From: Bacillota bacterium
GTDB taxonomy: Bacteria; Bacillota; Clostridia; Christensenellales; QAND01
Reading direction: 5' to 3'
DNA length: 25,009 nucleotides
Assembly (NCBI GenBank): GCA_003150225.1
Contig: QAND01000022.1
Coordinates: 1-25,009 of the forward strand
Part shown: positions 1 through 7,884 of the stretch, one piece after another
Numbering within the stretch: position 1 is the first letter of the stretch
Layout: every line of letters starts with the position of its first letter
The notes under the pieces: generated by a model
Told to the model about the DNA's origin: nothing
Seen by the model: only the letters and a program-made list of their open reading frames with translations
Databases searched by the model: none
Position numbers and translations under genes: made by a program

Positions 1-64
1 GTTAAAAGAATTGGAACTTCTTTCATAAAAATGCGTCCTATCCATAGAAAGGATGGGAAAAACC

Positions 65-778
65 ATGCAAGGAACTCGAAAAAAGATCGCTTTGGGATTG
101 GGATGCATTTTGACAATTGGCGCATTGGCGGGCTGCGGTACAAGTGCCGGCACAGCGGAACGGACCATCGTGGTGAGCGCCACCGGTCAGGCCAGCGCAA
201 GCCCCGATATGGGGTATGTGACCTACCAGGTGGTGACCGAAAGCAGCGGTGCGCAGGATGCCCAGCAGAGAAATCAAGAGAAATCCGCCGCCATCGCCCA
301 GGCCATCATCGCCCTGGGGGTGGAGGAGAAGGATTTGGTGACGGTGGACTATCACCTAGGGCCGGACTACCAATATGTCAACAACAAACAGACCTTGCGG
401 GCCTATGTCTGCCGGAATACCGTAACCGTTACGGTGCGGGAGATTGACAAGATGGGAGCGGTGATGGAGGCTGCGGTTCCCGACAACGGGAGTCAGCTGC
501 AGTCGGTGAGCTTCGATGTTTCCGATAAAACCGCGGCTTATACGGCTGCTTTAGGGGATGGCGCTGCCAAAGCCAAAAGCAAAGCGGAAGCGATGGCTGC
601 CGCCGGTGGCGTGACGCTGGGAGAGGTAGTAACCCTTACCGATTCCGTCAGCTATGACCCCTATCCCATTTATGGAGCTACCGCAAAGCAGGAATTGGCA
701 GCGGATACTGCGGCGGGGATCAGCGCTGGCGATTTAACCGTCACGGTTCAGGTGAGCGCGGTATACCGCATTCGCTAA
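65..778 (+). CDS. SIMPL-domain (DUF541) lipoprotein
   Basis: Predicted secreted, lipid-anchored protein of 237 aa. I start at the ATG at 65 because AAAGGATGG (48-56) sits 8 nt upstream; the earlier in-frame ATG at 53 lies inside that Shine-Dalgarno. The N-terminus has basic residues (RKK), a hydrophobic stretch and a lipobox L-A-G-C ending at Cys24, so signal peptidase II processing is expected. The rest resembles the SIMPL/DUF541 family: an early 'IVVSATGQASASPDMGYV' strand, a central Ala/Lys-rich helix around residues 155-185 (KAKSKAEAMAAAGG), and a closing beta segment ending VQVSAVYRIR. Family roles are poorly defined (periplasmic or cell-surface, stress-related in some bacteria), so no reaction is proposed. 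It is followed by an intrinsic terminator and looks monocistronic; its promoter is at or beyond the window edge. Confidence 0.85.
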   Translation: MQGTRKKIALGLGCILTIGALAGCGTSAGTAERTIVVSATGQASASPDMGYVTYQVVTESSGAQDAQQRNQEKSAAIAQAIIALGVEEKDLVTVDYHLGPDYQYVNNKQTLRAYVCRNTVTVTVREIDKMGAVMEAAVPDNGSQLQSVSFDVSDKTAAYTAALGDGAAKAKSKAEAMAAAGGVTLGEVVTLTDSVSYDPYPIYGATAKQELAADTAAGISAGDLTVTVQVSAVYRIR

Positions 779-800
779 CATGCTGATCCGCCAAGAGAAG

Positions 801-837
801 CAATACAAAAAGGCCCAAGCCGGGCCTTTTTGTATTG
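801..837 (+). terminator. Intrinsic terminator after the SIMPL lipoprotein gene
   Basis: Perfect 16-bp inverted repeat (arms 801-816 and 822-837, loop AAGCC). The GC-rich core GGCCC/GGGCC is flanked by A5/T5 tracts, so it could work in both directions. It lies 22 nt after the SIMPL stop codon. Confidence 0.88.
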
Positions 838-1020
838 GATTTGAAGGATAGGGGATTCCTAATTGTGTAGAAAAACGGCGTACAGAAGGGAACGCATTAG
901 GGGAGCTGGAATGCTGCTTCAACTGCCGTTTGAGCGGCCTTAGTGTTTGCTATCGTTGCCTGGGCGGCGGTTTGATTTTTGGATAGGCCTATGGTACCCT
1001 GCTAGCGAGGAGGAATCGCC

Positions 1021-3588
1021 TTGAAAAAGATATTGGGAATCGATGGAAATAGCCTCATGCACCGGGCATTTTACGCTCTGCCGCCCTTGACCAATCCACA
1101 AGGACAGGAGACTGGCGCGGTGTACGGTTTTTTGAATATGCTGATGCGGGTGGTGGAGGAGCAAAAGCCCGATTACTTTGCGGTGGCCTTTGATATGCAT
1201 GGAAAGACTTTTCGCCATGAAGCCTATGCCGATTATAAGGCTGGGAGGAAAAAAACGCCGCCTGAACTGGTGTATCAATTTGATATGGTTCGGGAAGCCC
1301 TATCGGCCATGGGAGTGGCCATCCTGGAGCGCCAGGCTTATGAGGCGGATGATATCCTGGGATATTTGGCGCAGCTGGCTCGGGAAAACGGTGCTGAGGC
1401 AGTGCTGGTAACGGGGGATAAGGACGCCCTTCAGCTGGCTGGCAACGGAGTCCGGATTCTTTTGACCAAGCGGGGTATCACCGATTACGAACTCTTGGAC
1501 GCCCAAGGCGTTTTGGATAAAATGGGAGTTCTGCCCGAGCGGATCCCCGACTTAAAGGGGTTGATGGGGGATAGTTCCGATAACATTCCTGGCGTGCCGG
1601 GAGTGGGGCCCAAGACCGCCGTTACACTGCTAAACAGCTTTGGAACGGTGGATGGAGTACTGGAACACGCACAGGAGGCTAGGGGCGCTAAGGTTCAGAA
1701 GGCACTTACGGAGTATCGGGATCAAGCGATCTTAAGCCGGGACCTGGCGGTGATCCATCCCGATGTGCCGGATATGCCAGAGCTTGCGGCCCTTGCCTAT
1801 CATGCGCCCTCCTATGAAAGTGTCAAAGAGGTGTTTACCCATCATGGGTTTGCCTCCCTTTTAAAGCGCATTCAAAGCGAAGATGCGGCATCCGAAGCGG
1901 AGACGCAGTCTGAGGCCTGTGCCATTCCTATGGAGGAGGTGTCCTTTGATGAGGCCATCCTGCGGGGCGGCAAGGAAGGGCGGATTGCCCTGGTGCTGGA
2001 TGACGAGGCCGTGGAGCTTGCAGGAGAAGGGTTCCTCTGTCGTGTTCCCCTCAAGAAAACCCTGGTAGACGAGGGAATGGAGAGAGAAGAAGCCCTTGAG
2101 CTGTTGCTGCCGCTGTTGGCCGATGCGGATATTATCAAGGTGGTAATGGACGCCAAATCCCTGGCCCATGAGATCGCTCCTCTGGGAGGGACCCTCCATA
2201 GGGTTCAGGACGTAACCCTTATGGCCTATGTGCGGGATCCCGCCCTGGGGAAGCGTTCCCTCAGCCAGTTGCTGGAACGCCAAGGCATCCAGGAGGAAGG
2301 CGCTGTTGGGCTGTACCGGTTGGAACCGCAGCTTGCTTCTGAGCTGCGAAACGAGGGGATGGAGTCGGTCTACCAGGAGATGGAATCGGCTCTTTGGCCG
2401 GTACTATTTTCTATGGAGCAACGAGGATTTAAGGTGGATGTGGCGTTTTTAAAGGAGCTGTCTGGGCAATATCAGAAAACGCTTCAAAGCCTAGAGGAGC
2501 GCATCTACAAAAGCGTGGGAAAATCCTTTAATATCAATTCGCCCAAGCAGTTGGGCGAGGTTTTATTTGTGGATCTGGGACTGCCCGTCATCAAGGCCAC
2601 CAAGGGGAAGACCGGCTTTTCCACCGACGCTGAAGTGCTGGAGCAGCTTTCCGGCCGGCATGAGGTGGTGGATTGGGTACTGGAATACCGAAAGGCCGCT
2701 AAGCTGAAATCCACCTATCTGGATGGGCTAACCGCCGTTGCCGATCCTAAGGATCACCGCATTCACACCCGGTTTACCCAGAACGTTACCGCCACGGGAC
2801 GGCTGTCTTCCATCGAGCCCAACCTCCAGAATATTCCGGTGCGCACCGCCGAAGGACGGGAAATCCGCCGGGCTTTTATCCCTTATGAAGCCGGCCGGGT
2901 GTTGGTGGCCGCCGATTATAGCCAGATTGAATTGCGGCTGCTGGCCCATTTTTCTGGGGATCCGGCTATGCTGGATATTTTCAGATCCGGCGGAGATATT
3001 CATACCGATACCGCCGCACGAGTCTTTGGAGTGGAGCGGGATGCCGTAACCCGCGAGATGCGCTCCGCCGCCAAAGCGGTGAACTTTGGCATCGTCTATG
3101 GCATCAGCGATTTTGGTCTGGCCAAGAACATTGGCACCACCCGAGCTCAGGCGGCAGCCTATATCGATACCTATTTTACCCGCTTTCCAGGAGTAAAAGC
3201 TTATTTGGACCGCAGTGTGGAGGAGGGCGCCGCCCGAGGCTATACCGAAACCCTTTTTGGCCGCCGGCGGTATCTGCCGGAATTGAAATCCCGTAGCTAC
3301 AACGTCCGGGAATTTGGCAAACGGGTGGCCATGAACGCGCCAATCCAGGGGACGGCGGCGGACATCATCAAGCTTGCTATGATCCGGACGGAGGAGCAGT
3401 TGGCCCCTTACGGCAATGACGCAGTCTTGATTTTGCAGGTGCATGACGAGCTGATCGTGGATTGTACCGCTACGCTTAAGGAGGAAGTGGCGCAGAAGCT
3501 GGACGCCGCCATGGAATCGGTGGTGGAGCTTTCAGTTCCCCTGATTGCGGAGGTCGGCTGGGGGGAGAATTGGCTGGACGCCAAATAA
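1021..3588 (+). CDS. polA: DNA polymerase I
   Basis: Family A DNA polymerase of 855 aa, used in Okazaki-fragment maturation and repair synthesis. The start is TTG at 1021, chosen because GAGGAGGAA (1007-1015) precedes it and the protein begins MKKILGIDGNSLMHRAFYAL, the usual start of the 5'-nuclease domain. Residues 1 to about 290 are the FEN-like 5'-3' nuclease (YEADDILGYLA, VTGDKDALQL, GDSSDNIPGVPGVGPKTA). About 300-470 correspond to the 3'-5' exonuclease fold, but the acidic catalytic motifs are not recognisable, as in Bacillus Pol I, so proofreading is probably absent. The polymerase domain carries motif A DYSQIELRLLAHFSGD (D632), motif B RSAAKAVNFGIVYG and motif C QVHDELIVD (H808, D809). 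It ends against a convergent gene across a bidirectional terminator. Confidence 0.98.
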   Translation: MKKILGIDGNSLMHRAFYALPPLTNPQGQETGAVYGFLNMLMRVVEEQKPDYFAVAFDMHGKTFRHEAYADYKAGRKKTPPELVYQFDMVREALSAMGVAILERQAYEADDILGYLAQLARENGAEAVLVTGDKDALQLAGNGVRILLTKRGITDYELLDAQGVLDKMGVLPERIPDLKGLMGDSSDNIPGVPGVGPKTAVTLLNSFGTVDGVLEHAQEARGAKVQKALTEYRDQAILSRDLAVIHPDVPDMPELAALAYHAPSYESVKEVFTHHGFASLLKRIQSEDAASEAETQSEACAIPMEEVSFDEAILRGGKEGRIALVLDDEAVELAGEGFLCRVPLKKTLVDEGMEREEALELLLPLLADADIIKVVMDAKSLAHEIAPLGGTLHRVQDVTLMAYVRDPALGKRSLSQLLERQGIQEEGAVGLYRLEPQLASELRNEGMESVYQEMESALWPVLFSMEQRGFKVDVAFLKELSGQYQKTLQSLEERIYKSVGKSFNINSPKQLGEVLFVDLGLPVIKATKGKTGFSTDAEVLEQLSGRHEVVDWVLEYRKAAKLKSTYLDGLTAVADPKDHRIHTRFTQNVTATGRLSSIEPNLQNIPVRTAEGREIRRAFIPYEAGRVLVAADYSQIELRLLAHFSGDPAMLDIFRSGGDIHTDTAARVFGVERDAVTREMRSAAKAVNFGIVYGISDFGLAKNIGTTRAQAAAYIDTYFTRFPGVKAYLDRSVEEGAARGYTETLFGRRRYLPELKSRSYNVREFGKRVAMNAPIQGTAADIIKLAMIRTEEQLAPYGNDAVLILQVHDELIVDCTATLKEEVAQKLDAAMESVVELSVPLIAEVGWGENWLDAK

Positions 3589-3621
3589 GCGGGTTGGAAA
3601 AGAATTGAAATAAACCATAAA

Positions 3622-3647
3622 AAAAGAGGCCCCTAGGGGCCTCTTTT
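3622..3647. terminator. Bidirectional terminator between polA and the SIS gene
   Basis: A 26-bp perfect palindrome with core GAGGCCCCTAGGGGCCTC and A4/T4 ends lies between two convergent genes: polA stops at 3588 and the minus-strand SIS gene stops at 3654. T tracts follow the GC stem on either strand. Confidence 0.88.
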
Positions 3648-3653
3648 GCTTGT

Positions 3654-4712
3654 TTAGCGCAGCACCTTGCTGCCCAGCTTGGCGTGGAAGCTGGTATCCT
3701 TGGTGGTTTGAATGTCGATCCCTTTCATGGCCGATACCTGGGAACAGATGGAGAATAAAAGGAGGCTGTATTCCAGGTTATAGAAATCCTCATAGCCCTT
3801 GGTACGAACCACAAAATCCCGATCGTCCTGAGCGGAGGCTCCGGCAATCATGATGTAATCGGACCACTGGGAGAGTACCTCTTTTAAGGTCTTCATCCGG
3901 GGCTCCCGTCCGGTATCCAGCAGCACCACCAGGGAGTCCTGGTTGATGGCGTTGTATACCCCATGGATAAACTCCTCGAACTCATATCCGCCCACTGGTA
4001 CCCGGAGGGTTTCCACCAGCTTGAGGGTTCCCTCTAAAACGATACCAAAGATGTCCTTGGTGCCCACCAGACGGATGTCATGGGACTGGGCCAGCATCTG
4101 GCCGTATTTATCGATCCAGGCTTTGGCGTCGTCCAATACATTGGGCATGTTATCCGCCACCTCGCTCAGCTGGCGGAGCGTCTCTTGATAGGATGCATCA
4201 TCCAGTCTGCCATGGGCAAGCGCCCAGCTGGCGGCCAGCAGCTGTAGGTTGACGATGGTGCACAAAAAGCCCTTGGTCTTGGGCTGGAGATCGCCTTCCT
4301 CGCCGCAGGGCACCGTTAGGGTGTAGTCGGCTACGGTATCCAAGATCACGCCTTCATCCCTACGACCGGCCATGGAGGCCAGAACACAACCCTGGGCTTT
4401 GGCATGTTCCATGGCCCGGAAAGCGCTGAGGCTGGTGCCGCTTTGGGAGATGCCAATGAAGAGCGTTTCGCTGGGCTGGGTAAAGAGATAATCCTCAGCC
4501 TGGAAGGGGTAGATCACATCTACCGGAATCCCCATGGTCTTTTGCATATACAGTTTTGCTCCGGTCCCGGCGTGAAAGCTGGAGCCCGAGCCACTGATCA
4601 CGACGCGTTTGAAGTCCCGCTGGGCCACCTCTTTGAACAGATCCGGGTGGGTGTTGATCATGTCCTTGAGCCTTAAGGGGGTTTCCCGCAGGCATTCTTC
4701 CATGGTTAGCAT
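3654..4712 (-). CDS. SIS-domain sugar-phosphate isomerase/deglycase (GlmS-isomerase/FrlB/AgaS-like)
   Basis: 352 aa cytosolic protein with two SIS (sugar isomerase) domains. The first contains VISGSGSSFHAGTGAKLYM (about 38-56) and FIGISQSGTSLSAFRAMEHA (about 85-104), the serine/threonine-rich loops that hold the sugar phosphate. The second contains LVGTKDIFGIVLEGTLKLVE and EFEEFIHGVYNAI, which resembles the GlmS-type glutamate/histidine region. There is no glutaminase domain, so it is not GlmS. Family members isomerise or deglycate amino-sugar phosphates such as fructoselysine-6-P or galactosamine-6-P; the substrate cannot be read from sequence. The ATG at 4712 is preceded by AAGGAGG about 7 nt away. 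A sigma-A-like promoter lies upstream (4770-4798). No sugar transporter or kinase is adjacent. The gene sits in reverse orientation between polA and coaE. Confidence 0.85.
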   Translation of the reverse strand: MLTMEECLRETPLRLKDMINTHPDLFKEVAQRDFKRVVISGSGSSFHAGTGAKLYMQKTMGIPVDVIYPFQAEDYLFTQPSETLFIGISQSGTSLSAFRAMEHAKAQGCVLASMAGRRDEGVILDTVADYTLTVPCGEEGDLQPKTKGFLCTIVNLQLLAASWALAHGRLDDASYQETLRQLSEVADNMPNVLDDAKAWIDKYGQMLAQSHDIRLVGTKDIFGIVLEGTLKLVETLRVPVGGYEFEEFIHGVYNAINQDSLVVLLDTGREPRMKTLKEVLSQWSDYIMIAGASAQDDRDFVVRTKGYEDFYNLEYSLLLFSICSQVSAMKGIDIQTTKDTSFHAKLGSKVLR

Positions 4713-4769
4713 GATGATTCCTCCTTGCTGTGCGTTGGAACGGTTTTTTTACGGTAAATCCGCACCACA

Positions 4770-4798
4770 AGTATAGCTTTTTGCCATTTACAAGTAAA
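4770..4798 (-). promoter_or_regulatory. Putative sigma-A promoter of the SIS gene
   Basis: On the minus strand, TTTACT (4798-4793) and TATACT (4775-4770) are separated by 17 bp in the divergent intergenic region. The -10 is 5/6 and the -35 is 4/6 to consensus. Confidence 0.55.
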
Positions 4799-4823
4799 TA
4801 TCGGTTTTTTGATGGGTGCCATG

Positions 4824-4832
4824 TGGTATGAT
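4824..4832 (+). promoter_or_regulatory. Putative extended -10 promoter of the coaE operon
   Basis: TGGTATGAT, an extended -10 (TGn + TATGAT), lies 27 bp before the coaE ATG. Only a T-rich stretch at 4805-4810 stands in the -35 position, so this rests on the -10 alone. Confidence 0.4.
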
Positions 4833-4858
4833 AGGGAAAAAGCATCTTGGGAGGGACC

Positions 4859-5458
4859 ATGAAAGGGAAAGAGAAGGCCTATGTGCTGGGGATAACCGGC
4901 AATACCGGCAGTGGAAAATCATCCGTCTGCGGCATGCTGAAAGAGCTTGGAGCCCAGGTGCTGGACGCTGACGCCATGGCAAAAGAGCTGCAGGAGCCGG
5001 GCCAGCCGGGGTATCGGGCTATCCTTGGAGCTTTTGGGCCAGACTTTTTGCTGGAGGATGGCAGGCTGGACCGCAAAAAGCTGGCACGGGAGGTTTTTTC
5101 CCATGAAGATTCCCTTAAAAAATTAAATGGAATGATCCATCCCCTTGTAATGGATGCTATAATAGGAGAAATTTCATCCCATGGGGGGCTTGTTGTCCTG
5201 GACGTCCCCCTGCTGTTTGAGACGGGCATGGATCGGTTATGCCATGAGATTTGGTTGGTCACTGCTCGAGAGGAGGTCCGGCTTGCCAGGATCATGGCGC
5301 GGGATTGTCTCAGTCCTACGGAGGCACGGATGCGCATGGCAAATCAGCGGGAGGTGGATCCCGGCCGAGTGCATCGGGTGCTGGACAACAGTGGGAACCT
5401 GGCTGATCTAAGAGCTCAGGTAGCGGGATGGTATCAAACCATGATAAAGGAAATATGA
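4859..5458 (+). CDS. coaE: Dephospho-CoA kinase
   Basis: 199 aa, normal length for CoaE. It phosphorylates the 3'-OH of dephospho-CoA with ATP, the last step of CoA synthesis. The P-loop G14-NTGSGKS is near the N-terminus. DADAMAKELQEPGQPGYRAI and the following LDRKKLAREVFS / NGMIHPLV / VLDVPLLFETGMD segments are the usual CoaE substrate and lid regions. ATG 4859 is preferred over the in-frame TTG at 4847 because GGGAGGG (4849-4855) lies between them and must be the ribosome binding site. The stop is 1 nt from the next start, so it is cotranscribed with the lytic transglycosylase. polA-coaE-transglycosylase is a familiar clostridial gene order; here polA is cut off by the inverted SIS gene. 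Confidence 0.97.
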   Translation: MKGKEKAYVLGITGNTGSGKSSVCGMLKELGAQVLDADAMAKELQEPGQPGYRAILGAFGPDFLLEDGRLDRKKLAREVFSHEDSLKKLNGMIHPLVMDAIIGEISSHGGLVVLDVPLLFETGMDRLCHEIWLVTAREEVRLARIMARDCLSPTEARMRMANQREVDPGRVHRVLDNSGNLADLRAQVAGWYQTMIKEI

Positions 5459-5459
5459 C

Positions 5460-6092
5460 ATGCAGAATGTGAATACCAGGCGGCGGCCCAGGAACCACGG
5501 GCGCCGTGGCGGACGGGGCAGGAGGCGCTCTCCCTGGCTTTTGGTGCTGTTGGCCCTGTTGCTTCTTGCGGCCCTGGCGGTGGTGGGCACGTTGGCTTTT
5601 CAGGCTCAGCGGAAGGCTGCCTATCCCTTGAAATACGAAGAGATCATCTTAAAATACGCCGAGGAATATGACCTGGATCCCAACGTGGTGGCGGCGGTGA
5701 TCCATACCGAAAGCCATTTTGACGACAATGCGGAATCCTACGTAGGCGCCCGCGGCCTGATGCAGGTAATGCCGGATACCGGGGGCTGGATTGCTCAGAA
5801 GCTGGGGATTCAGAACTTTGATCCCGATACCCTGTATGATCCCGATACCAATATCCGCTTTGGGTGCTGGTATCTGAATTACCTTTATGAGCGCTATGAC
5901 GGCAAACACGACGTGGTCTTTGCCGCTTACAACACTGGGCCTAACCGAATCAGTTCTTGGCTGGAGGATCCCCGGTATGGGGATGGAGCGGGCAACTTTG
6001 TCCATGTGCCCAATGAAACCACCCGGAACTACATTGAAAAGGTGAACAGCGCCCGGCAGAGATATGAGGAGTACTATCATCTTGGTGCGTAA
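5460..6092 (+). CDS. Membrane-anchored lytic murein transglycosylase (Slt family)
   Basis: 210 aa. An arginine/glycine-rich cytoplasmic head (residues 4-24) is followed by one transmembrane helix (about 25-48, LLVLLALLLLAALAVVGTLAF) and an extracellular SLT goose-lysozyme-like domain. The domain contains AAVIHTESHFDDNAES with the probable catalytic Glu84, then GARGLMQVMPDTGGW and FGCWYLNYLYERY...VFAAYNTGP, the classic SLT motifs. It is expected to cleave the MurNAc-GlcNAc bond of peptidoglycan, giving 1,6-anhydro ends. The start at 5460 has AAAGGA 8 nt upstream and lies 1 nt after coaE. The 3' end overlaps the next ORF by 29 nt. Confidence 0.94.
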   Translation: MQNVNTRRRPRNHGRRGGRGRRRSPWLLVLLALLLLAALAVVGTLAFQAQRKAAYPLKYEEIILKYAEEYDLDPNVVAAVIHTESHFDDNAESYVGARGLMQVMPDTGGWIAQKLGIQNFDPDTLYDPDTNIRFGCWYLNYLYERYDGKHDVVFAAYNTGPNRISSWLEDPRYGDGAGNFVHVPNETTRNYIEKVNSARQRYEEYYHLGA

Positions 6093-7710
6093 ATGTTTGG
6101 CCATTTGTTTTGCGATACTGCTGATTTGCAGCCTTGCGGCCTGCGGCTCGCAGGGGGAGTCCCAGTCTACACCGCCTCCATCGGGGACGGTGGCTCCCGT
6201 GGAGGTGCCCACCAATGGCGGGAGCATCGGCATCGTTATGCCGCAGGATCCCGGCAACTGGAACCCGTTACGGCCCCAGACCAGGGAGATAGTGGATTTA
6301 TACGGCTTGATCTACGATGGGCTGGTGCGCTTTGATGAGGAGATGCGTCCTATCCCCGGCCTGGCCCAGGATTGGACCACCGAGGATGAAGGCACCACCT
6401 GGAAATTCAAGCTGCGGAGCGATGTCGTCTTTCATGATGGCTCCGCCCTTACCACCGCCGATGTGGTAAAGACCTTGGATCTCTTGAAAAGCTACGCCGA
6501 TAACAGTAGGGTGGATTCCATCTATGAAGGGGTTTTTGACCTGATTGACAGTTATTCCGCCGAGGATGAGACTACCCTAATGGTCAAGGTGAAGGTGCCG
6601 GGGCACCGGATCATCTCTGCCATGTCCTTTCCAATACTGCCTCGAAGCTATGGCGGAGGGGATAACCTGCCCGCTGGCACCGGCCCCTATTCCATTTCCA
6701 GCCTGGAGAAGGGAAAGAGCATGGTGCTTTCCGCCAACGCTAATGGCTGGCGGCGTCAGCCCTACATCAGCACCATCAACGTGACGGCGGTGCCCGACAC
6801 TGCCGCTGCCCTCAGCTCCTTGGATGCAAACCTGGTAAACCTGGTTCATTCCACATTGCTGACGGCGTCCCGCTATCGCCAGAAGGATTTGATCAATACC
6901 GTTCCTCTTATGACGCAGGAATACGAGTGCATCGTACCCAATGTATACCGCTCGGCGGTATCCAGCCCCGAGATGCGGAAAGCCATCCTGTACGCCATCG
7001 ATAGGGGGGAGATCATCAGCTCCATCTACCTGAGCAATGCGGTGCTGGTGGACGTGCCTGTGACGCCGGATAGCTATCTTTACAGCAGTTCCACTTTTAC
7101 CTATGAATACAGCACTGCCAGGGCGCAGGAGCTGTTGTCCGGTCTGGGATTTGCGGACGATGACGGGGACGGCTATCTGGAGAAGAGCGGGGCAAGCTTT
7201 AAGCTGAACATCATCGTCAACGAGAATCCCGGCGCCAATACTCGGGCTGACGCCGCCCGCCTGGTGGCGACTCAACTGGGTAGGGTGGGCCTGCGGGCGG
7301 AGGTATCGGTTCTTCCCTGGGAGGAGTACACCAAGGCGCTCCAGAACGGTAATTTTGACCTTGCCTTCTGTGGCTTTGATATTGGTAAGGATTTTGACGT
7401 CTCCTTCTTTCTGCATTCTGCCGGCGCTAACAATTACAGCCATTATTCCTCTACCCAGCTCAACAATCTGCTTGATGCATACAGCGGTGCTGTAACAGAA
7501 AGCGAGATCAAACAGGCCAGCCTGGCGCTGCAGCGGTATTTGGTGGATGAGCTTCCCGTGATGAGCCTGTATTTTAGGACCAATACTCTGGTGTACCATT
7601 CCATGATTCAGGGGGTTACTATGGCGCGGGATAAGAACGTGTTCAAAGCCGTGGAACAGTGGTATATCTACCGGGAGGGAGATGACATCAAGGCGGGCGG
7701 CGTGCAATAG
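6064..7710 (+). CDS. ABC transporter substrate-binding lipoprotein, family 5 (oligopeptide/dipeptide type)
   Basis: Extracellular solute-binding protein of up to 548 aa. The signal peptide ends in a lipobox L-A-A-C at Cys27. The mature part has the SBP_bac_5 pattern: GGSIGIVMPQDPGNWNPL, YGLIYDGLVRFDEEMRPIPGLAQDW, TWKFKLRSDVVFHDGSALTTADVV, an Ala/Arg-rich helix GANTRADAARLVATQLGRVGL, and NGNFDLAFCGFDIG. It should bind peptides or similar solutes for an ABC importer, but no permease or ATPase gene is adjacent. The start is uncertain: ATG 6064 overlaps the upstream gene and lacks a good Shine-Dalgarno, whereas TTG 6082 or GTG 6085 follow AGGAG (6067-6071) and would give a more typical short signal peptide. 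It is translationally coupled to the transglycosylase. Confidence 0.92.
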   Translation: MRSTIILVRKCLAICFAILLICSLAACGSQGESQSTPPPSGTVAPVEVPTNGGSIGIVMPQDPGNWNPLRPQTREIVDLYGLIYDGLVRFDEEMRPIPGLAQDWTTEDEGTTWKFKLRSDVVFHDGSALTTADVVKTLDLLKSYADNSRVDSIYEGVFDLIDSYSAEDETTLMVKVKVPGHRIISAMSFPILPRSYGGGDNLPAGTGPYSISSLEKGKSMVLSANANGWRRQPYISTINVTAVPDTAAALSSLDANLVNLVHSTLLTASRYRQKDLINTVPLMTQEYECIVPNVYRSAVSSPEMRKAILYAIDRGEIISSIYLSNAVLVDVPVTPDSYLYSSSTFTYEYSTARAQELLSGLGFADDDGDGYLEKSGASFKLNIIVNENPGANTRADAARLVATQLGRVGLRAEVSVLPWEEYTKALQNGNFDLAFCGFDIGKDFDVSFFLHSAGANNYSHYSSTQLNNLLDAYSGAVTESEIKQASLALQRYLVDELPVMSLYFRTNTLVYHSMIQGVTMARDKNVFKAVEQWYIYREGDDIKAGGVQ

Positions 7711-7716
7711 TTTCTA

Positions 7717-7744
7717 TTGACTTTTGCGGCATTTCCGCTATAAT
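7717..7744 (+). promoter_or_regulatory. Promoter of tRNA-Leu
   Basis: TTGACT (7717-7722), a 16-bp spacer and a perfect TATAAT (7739-7744) end 20 bp before the tRNA. It begins only 7 nt after the stop codon of the solute-binding protein gene. Confidence 0.85.
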
Positions 7745-7764
7745 ATTCACGTATTGCCCTCCAT

Positions 7765-7847
7765 GCGGTCATGGCGGAACAGGCAGACGCGCACGTTTGA
7801 GGGGCGTGTGGGCAACCATCCGGGTTCAAGTCCCGGTGACCGCACCA
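7765..7847 (+). tRNA. tRNA-Leu (anticodon GAG), CCA encoded
   Basis: 83 nt. The acceptor stem is GCGGTCA/TGACCGC (7765-7771 with 7837-7843), with discriminator A and encoded CCA (7845-7847). The anticodon stem is CACGT/GCGTG (7792-7796, 7804-7808) around loop TTGAGGG, so the anticodon GAG is at 7799-7801 and reads CUU/CUC. The T-arm is CCGGG-TTCAAGT-CCCGG. The extra arm is short for a class II tRNA (TGGGCAACCA region). Confidence 0.96.
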
Positions 7848-7849
7848 GA

Positions 7850-7884
7850 AAAACCCCCGAGAATCCTTTATTCTCGGGGGTTTT
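7850..7884 (+). terminator. Intrinsic terminator after tRNA-Leu
   Basis: Perfect 15-bp stem (7850-7864 with 7870-7884), loop CCTTT, core CCCCCGAGAAT with a T4 end, beginning 2 nt after the tRNA CCA. It may also stop read-through from the coaE operon, which has no terminator of its own. Confidence 0.93.

Noticed and set aside
872..938. AAACGGC/GCCGTTT inverted repeat in the SIMPL-polA spacer
   Set aside because: Only 7 bp with a loop of around 45 nt and no T tract; expected by chance.
2728..3444. 238-aa antisense ORF inside polA
   Set aside because: Fully embedded in the polymerase domain, whose motifs are intact; a GC-driven shadow frame without a ribosome binding site.
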